Below, in pieces: positions 62,243 to 64,000 of a DNA stretch of 64,000 bases. A program made the position numbers and the translations under genes. Under the pieces are notes generated by a model that was given only the letters and a program-made list of their open reading frames with translations, did no database searches and was not told the origin of the DNA. This stretch comes from an uncultured Bacteriovoracaceae bacterium (GTDB lineage: Bacteria; Bdellovibrionota; Bacteriovoracia; Bacteriovoracales; Bacteriovoracaceae). The number at the start of each line of letters is the position of its first letter. Within the stretch, counting starts at the first letter, position 1. The stretch covers positions 1-64,000 of the forward strand of contig CALHBF010000013.1 in the NCBI GenBank assembly GCA_937931205.1, written 5' to 3'.

Positions 62243-63808
62243 TTAAGGGCGGTTTTTAATATAGTGACTAGGAGCGAAATCTTTCGCCTTTAATCCTTTC
62301 TTTTTCACAAGGAAATCACGAACAAGACTCGCATCGAGAGCATCTTTCATTTCATATTCAACAGCAATATATTTATCGCCGCCTTTAGCGATGAATTCAG
62401 GAAGAGCGATTGAATACGTTTGATTAGCATCAAGGGCCTTACCATTAATCTTGATATTGTTTAATTTTTTCAAGTTCATATCTGCTTCGGCCGTAACTCC
62501 AGCGATGTGAGGATAGCTTCCTGAACCAGGTAATAGACTAAAGATAGAGTGCTCTAGATACTCTTGAAGTTTATCACCTTTTAATTTCGCAATAACGATC
62601 TGTCCTTTAAAAGGAAGGATAGTGAGAATTGTTTCAAGGTGAATTTTTCCAGGAGGGAGAGTATCACGGATACCACCTGCATTCATTACGGCGATATCGG
62701 TGTTAAGTTCATTCTTGTACGCTTGGGCAACGAGGTTACCAAGATTTGTTTCTTGGAAACGAATAATTTCTCTACGTCCGATAAACTCAACAGCAGCAGA
62801 ACCTAGATTAAGAGTTGATTGATCAACACCTTTGTTGAGTTTCTTAATGAGCTCATTTCCTTTATCCTGATAAGTTTGTAGAAAAGCTTTCACACGTCTA
62901 TTCTCAGGGATTTTTCTTGTAGAAGATTTTAAATTAACAGGAATTAATTCGTAGTTTTTAAGAGTTACTTTCCCATCTAAAAATTCTAGATCAACACGAC
63001 CAACGTACTTACCCCATTCATAGGCCTGAACAATGATGGTGTTATTTTGAATGTCAGGTTTAAAAAGTGGTTTCTGAGTATGTCCACCAACGATCACATC
63101 AATGCCTGATACTTGGCGGGCCAGTGTAACGTCACCTGGAGCATTCGCACCGTGCTGTTCATCCACATAGTGTCCAGTGTGAGTGAGCGCAATCAGGATA
63201 TCTGTATCTTTACGTAGTTTAGGCACAAGCTTCTTTGCTTCTTCAACGGAAGGAGTGAAGTTAAGAGTTGCCGTGTTTTTTGCATTTGTTTTAAGTGGAG
63301 TATCTTCTGTTGTTAATCCAAATACAGTGACTGTCAGATCATCAAAAGTCCATTTATGAGAAGCATCGAAAGGACGTTTACCTGAATCTTTGTAATAAAT
63401 GTTTGCTGAAAGAAATGGGAAATGGGCCCATTTTTTTTGTTCAAAAATTTTCTCAATGGGATTATCAAACTCATGGTTACCAATGGCCATGGCATCATAT
63501 CCAAGAAGTGCCATTCCTTTAAAGTCAGGTTCAGCATATTGGAGGTCAGATTGAGGGACACCAGTATTAATATCACCAGCAGAAAGAAGGAGAGAGTGTC
63601 CGCCATTTTTCTTGATATCTGCACGGAGCTCTTCAAGGAGAGTCGCACGAGCGGCCATCCCATATTCCCCATCCATATTATTCCAAAAGCGACCATGGTG
63701 ATCGTTGGTGTGGAGAATAGTGAATTTATAAGTTTTTCCCTTCGTATATGCCCAAGAGTTGAAGCTCAAGCAAAGCAGGGAAGCCATTAATAGTGGGTTT
63801 TTCTTCAT
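62243..63808 (-). CDS. Secreted bifunctional metallophosphatase/5'-nucleotidase
   Basis: 521 residues from ATG 63808 (GGAGATT upstream), signal peptide MKKNPLLMASLLCLSFNSWA. The N-terminal metallophosphatase has FTILHTNDHHGRFWN, LLSAGDINTGVPQSD, AIGNHEFDNP and TVFGLTTEDTP; VIVGGHTQ completes the two-metal site. The C-terminal 5'-nucleotidase domain has NAGGIRDTLPPG and the substrate region GSGSYPHIAG. UshA-type enzymes free nucleosides from nucleotides in the periplasm so they can be imported. The NUC1 gene lies downstream on the same strand, separated by a weak hairpin; together they make a nucleic-acid salvage set. Confidence 0.93.
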   Translation of the reverse strand: MKKNPLLMASLLCLSFNSWAYTKGKTYKFTILHTNDHHGRFWNNMDGEYGMAARATLLEELRADIKKNGGHSLLLSAGDINTGVPQSDLQYAEPDFKGMALLGYDAMAIGNHEFDNPIEKIFEQKKWAHFPFLSANIYYKDSGKRPFDASHKWTFDDLTVTVFGLTTEDTPLKTNAKNTATLNFTPSVEEAKKLVPKLRKDTDILIALTHTGHYVDEQHGANAPGDVTLARQVSGIDVIVGGHTQKPLFKPDIQNNTIIVQAYEWGKYVGRVDLEFLDGKVTLKNYELIPVNLKSSTRKIPENRRVKAFLQTYQDKGNELIKKLNKGVDQSTLNLGSAAVEFIGRREIIRFQETNLGNLVAQAYKNELNTDIAVMNAGGIRDTLPPGKIHLETILTILPFKGQIVIAKLKGDKLQEYLEHSIFSLLPGSGSYPHIAGVTAEADMNLKKLNNIKINGKALDANQTYSIALPEFIAKGGDKYIAVEYEMKDALDASLVRDFLVKKKGLKAKDFAPSHYIKNRP

Positions 63809-63910
63809 GAGAATCTCCAAGATCAGGGTATTTTTTCTTTTAACTACCATAACCTATTTGCTCTCGGAAACAGTGTCTTTTTTTAGAAAAGATTGTCAGA
63901 TCTAGCTTCT

Positions 63911-63926
63911 GTTTGGTATACCGAAC
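63911..63926. promoter_or_regulatory. 16-bp near-palindrome directly before a start codon
   Basis: GTTTGGTATACCGAAC is self-complementary except at one pair, with the perfect core GGTATACC. It ends 2 bases before ATG 63929, so a bound protein would block transcription or, in a leaderless transcript, define the start. A metal regulator is possible. Confidence 0.5.
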
Positions 63927-63928
63927 CT

Positions 63929-64000
63929 ATGATGACTCTTAATTTTGCCCCACTAAATAAAAAGCTTCTAGTTTCTCATATCACTGGTACTCAGGAGGAG
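63929..64000 (+). CDS. Start of a gene, possibly feoA (3' end outside window)
   Basis: 24 codons from ATG 63929 are open to the window edge. The start MTLNFAPLNKKLLVSHITG resembles the opening of FeoA-type SH3 proteins of ferrous-iron transport, but so short a stretch is weak evidence. No ribosome site precedes the ATG; the palindrome at 63911 does. If it is feoA, feoB should follow. Confidence 0.35.
   Translation, partial: MMTLNFAPLNKKLLVSHITGTQEE

Overview
The window is 64 kb of one bacterial chromosome. It is AT-leaning, and dense convergent and divergent operons carry ordinary housekeeping genes (scpB, a large-subunit-type pseudouridine synthase, initiator tRNA, ung, trpS, tyrS, deoC, ahcY, rpiB) among many secreted or lipid-anchored proteins. 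No rRNA or other marker gene is present. The gene mix suggests a Gram-negative bacterium with a predatory or scavenging life style, most like the Bdellovibrionota/Bacteriovoracia group. It includes secreted HExxH proteases, a secreted NUC1 nuclease, a periplasmic 5'-nucleotidase, NodB deacetylases, an ATP/ADP-translocase-like carrier and an outer-membrane barrel. This taxonomy is an inference.

Layout: 1-1950 holds the end of scpB, with an odd acidic tail, and an RsuA/RluB-type pseudouridine synthase. 1968-7258 is a tightly overlapping six-gene run of two glycosyltransferases, three radical SAM enzymes and one methyltransferase. 7286-12133 starts with a small gene and tRNA-fMet, then holds the stump of a tyrosine recombinase, a short UvrA-like protein divergent from a MarR regulator with two palindromic operators, and poorly formed ORFs; it looks like the scar of an island. 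12270-20852 carries a PaaZ-type bifunctional enzyme, two secreted metalloprotease candidates, a DMT transporter, a NodB deacetylase and an RCC1-repeat lipoprotein. 20829-26701 is a divergent pair of a flippase and a 1369-residue NRPS (PCP-C-A-PCP-TE), followed by a 41-residue secreted peptide. 26700-32707 mixes a lipoprotein, ung, a second deacetylase, a porin-like barrel and trpS.

33017-43515 is the most unusual block. Two paralogous membrane proteins with expanding Gly/Asn/Thr repeat tails are followed by three copies of a two-gene module. Each module is a small protein with a W-x-M-F-[SA]-P-N-P motif plus a multi-pass HTTM (vitamin-K-dependent carboxylase-like) protein. Modules 1 and 2 are separated by a minus-strand set that includes a DCC-family thiol protein and a secreted HEYAH metallopeptidase. 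43607-64000 returns to metabolism and regulation: tyrS, deoC, a DmdC-like acyl-CoA dehydrogenase, a tandem pair of response regulators, an rRNA methyltransferase, ahcY, rpiB, a DtxR-type regulator overlapping a nucleotide-carrier-like gene, an M3 peptidase, a GAF/PAS histidine kinase, a NUC1 nuclease, a 5'-nucleotidase, and the first codons of a gene that may be feoA.

Start codons were chosen by Shine-Dalgarno position and signal-peptide shape, so many differ from the longest open frame. All family names come from reading motifs by eye; no database search was run.
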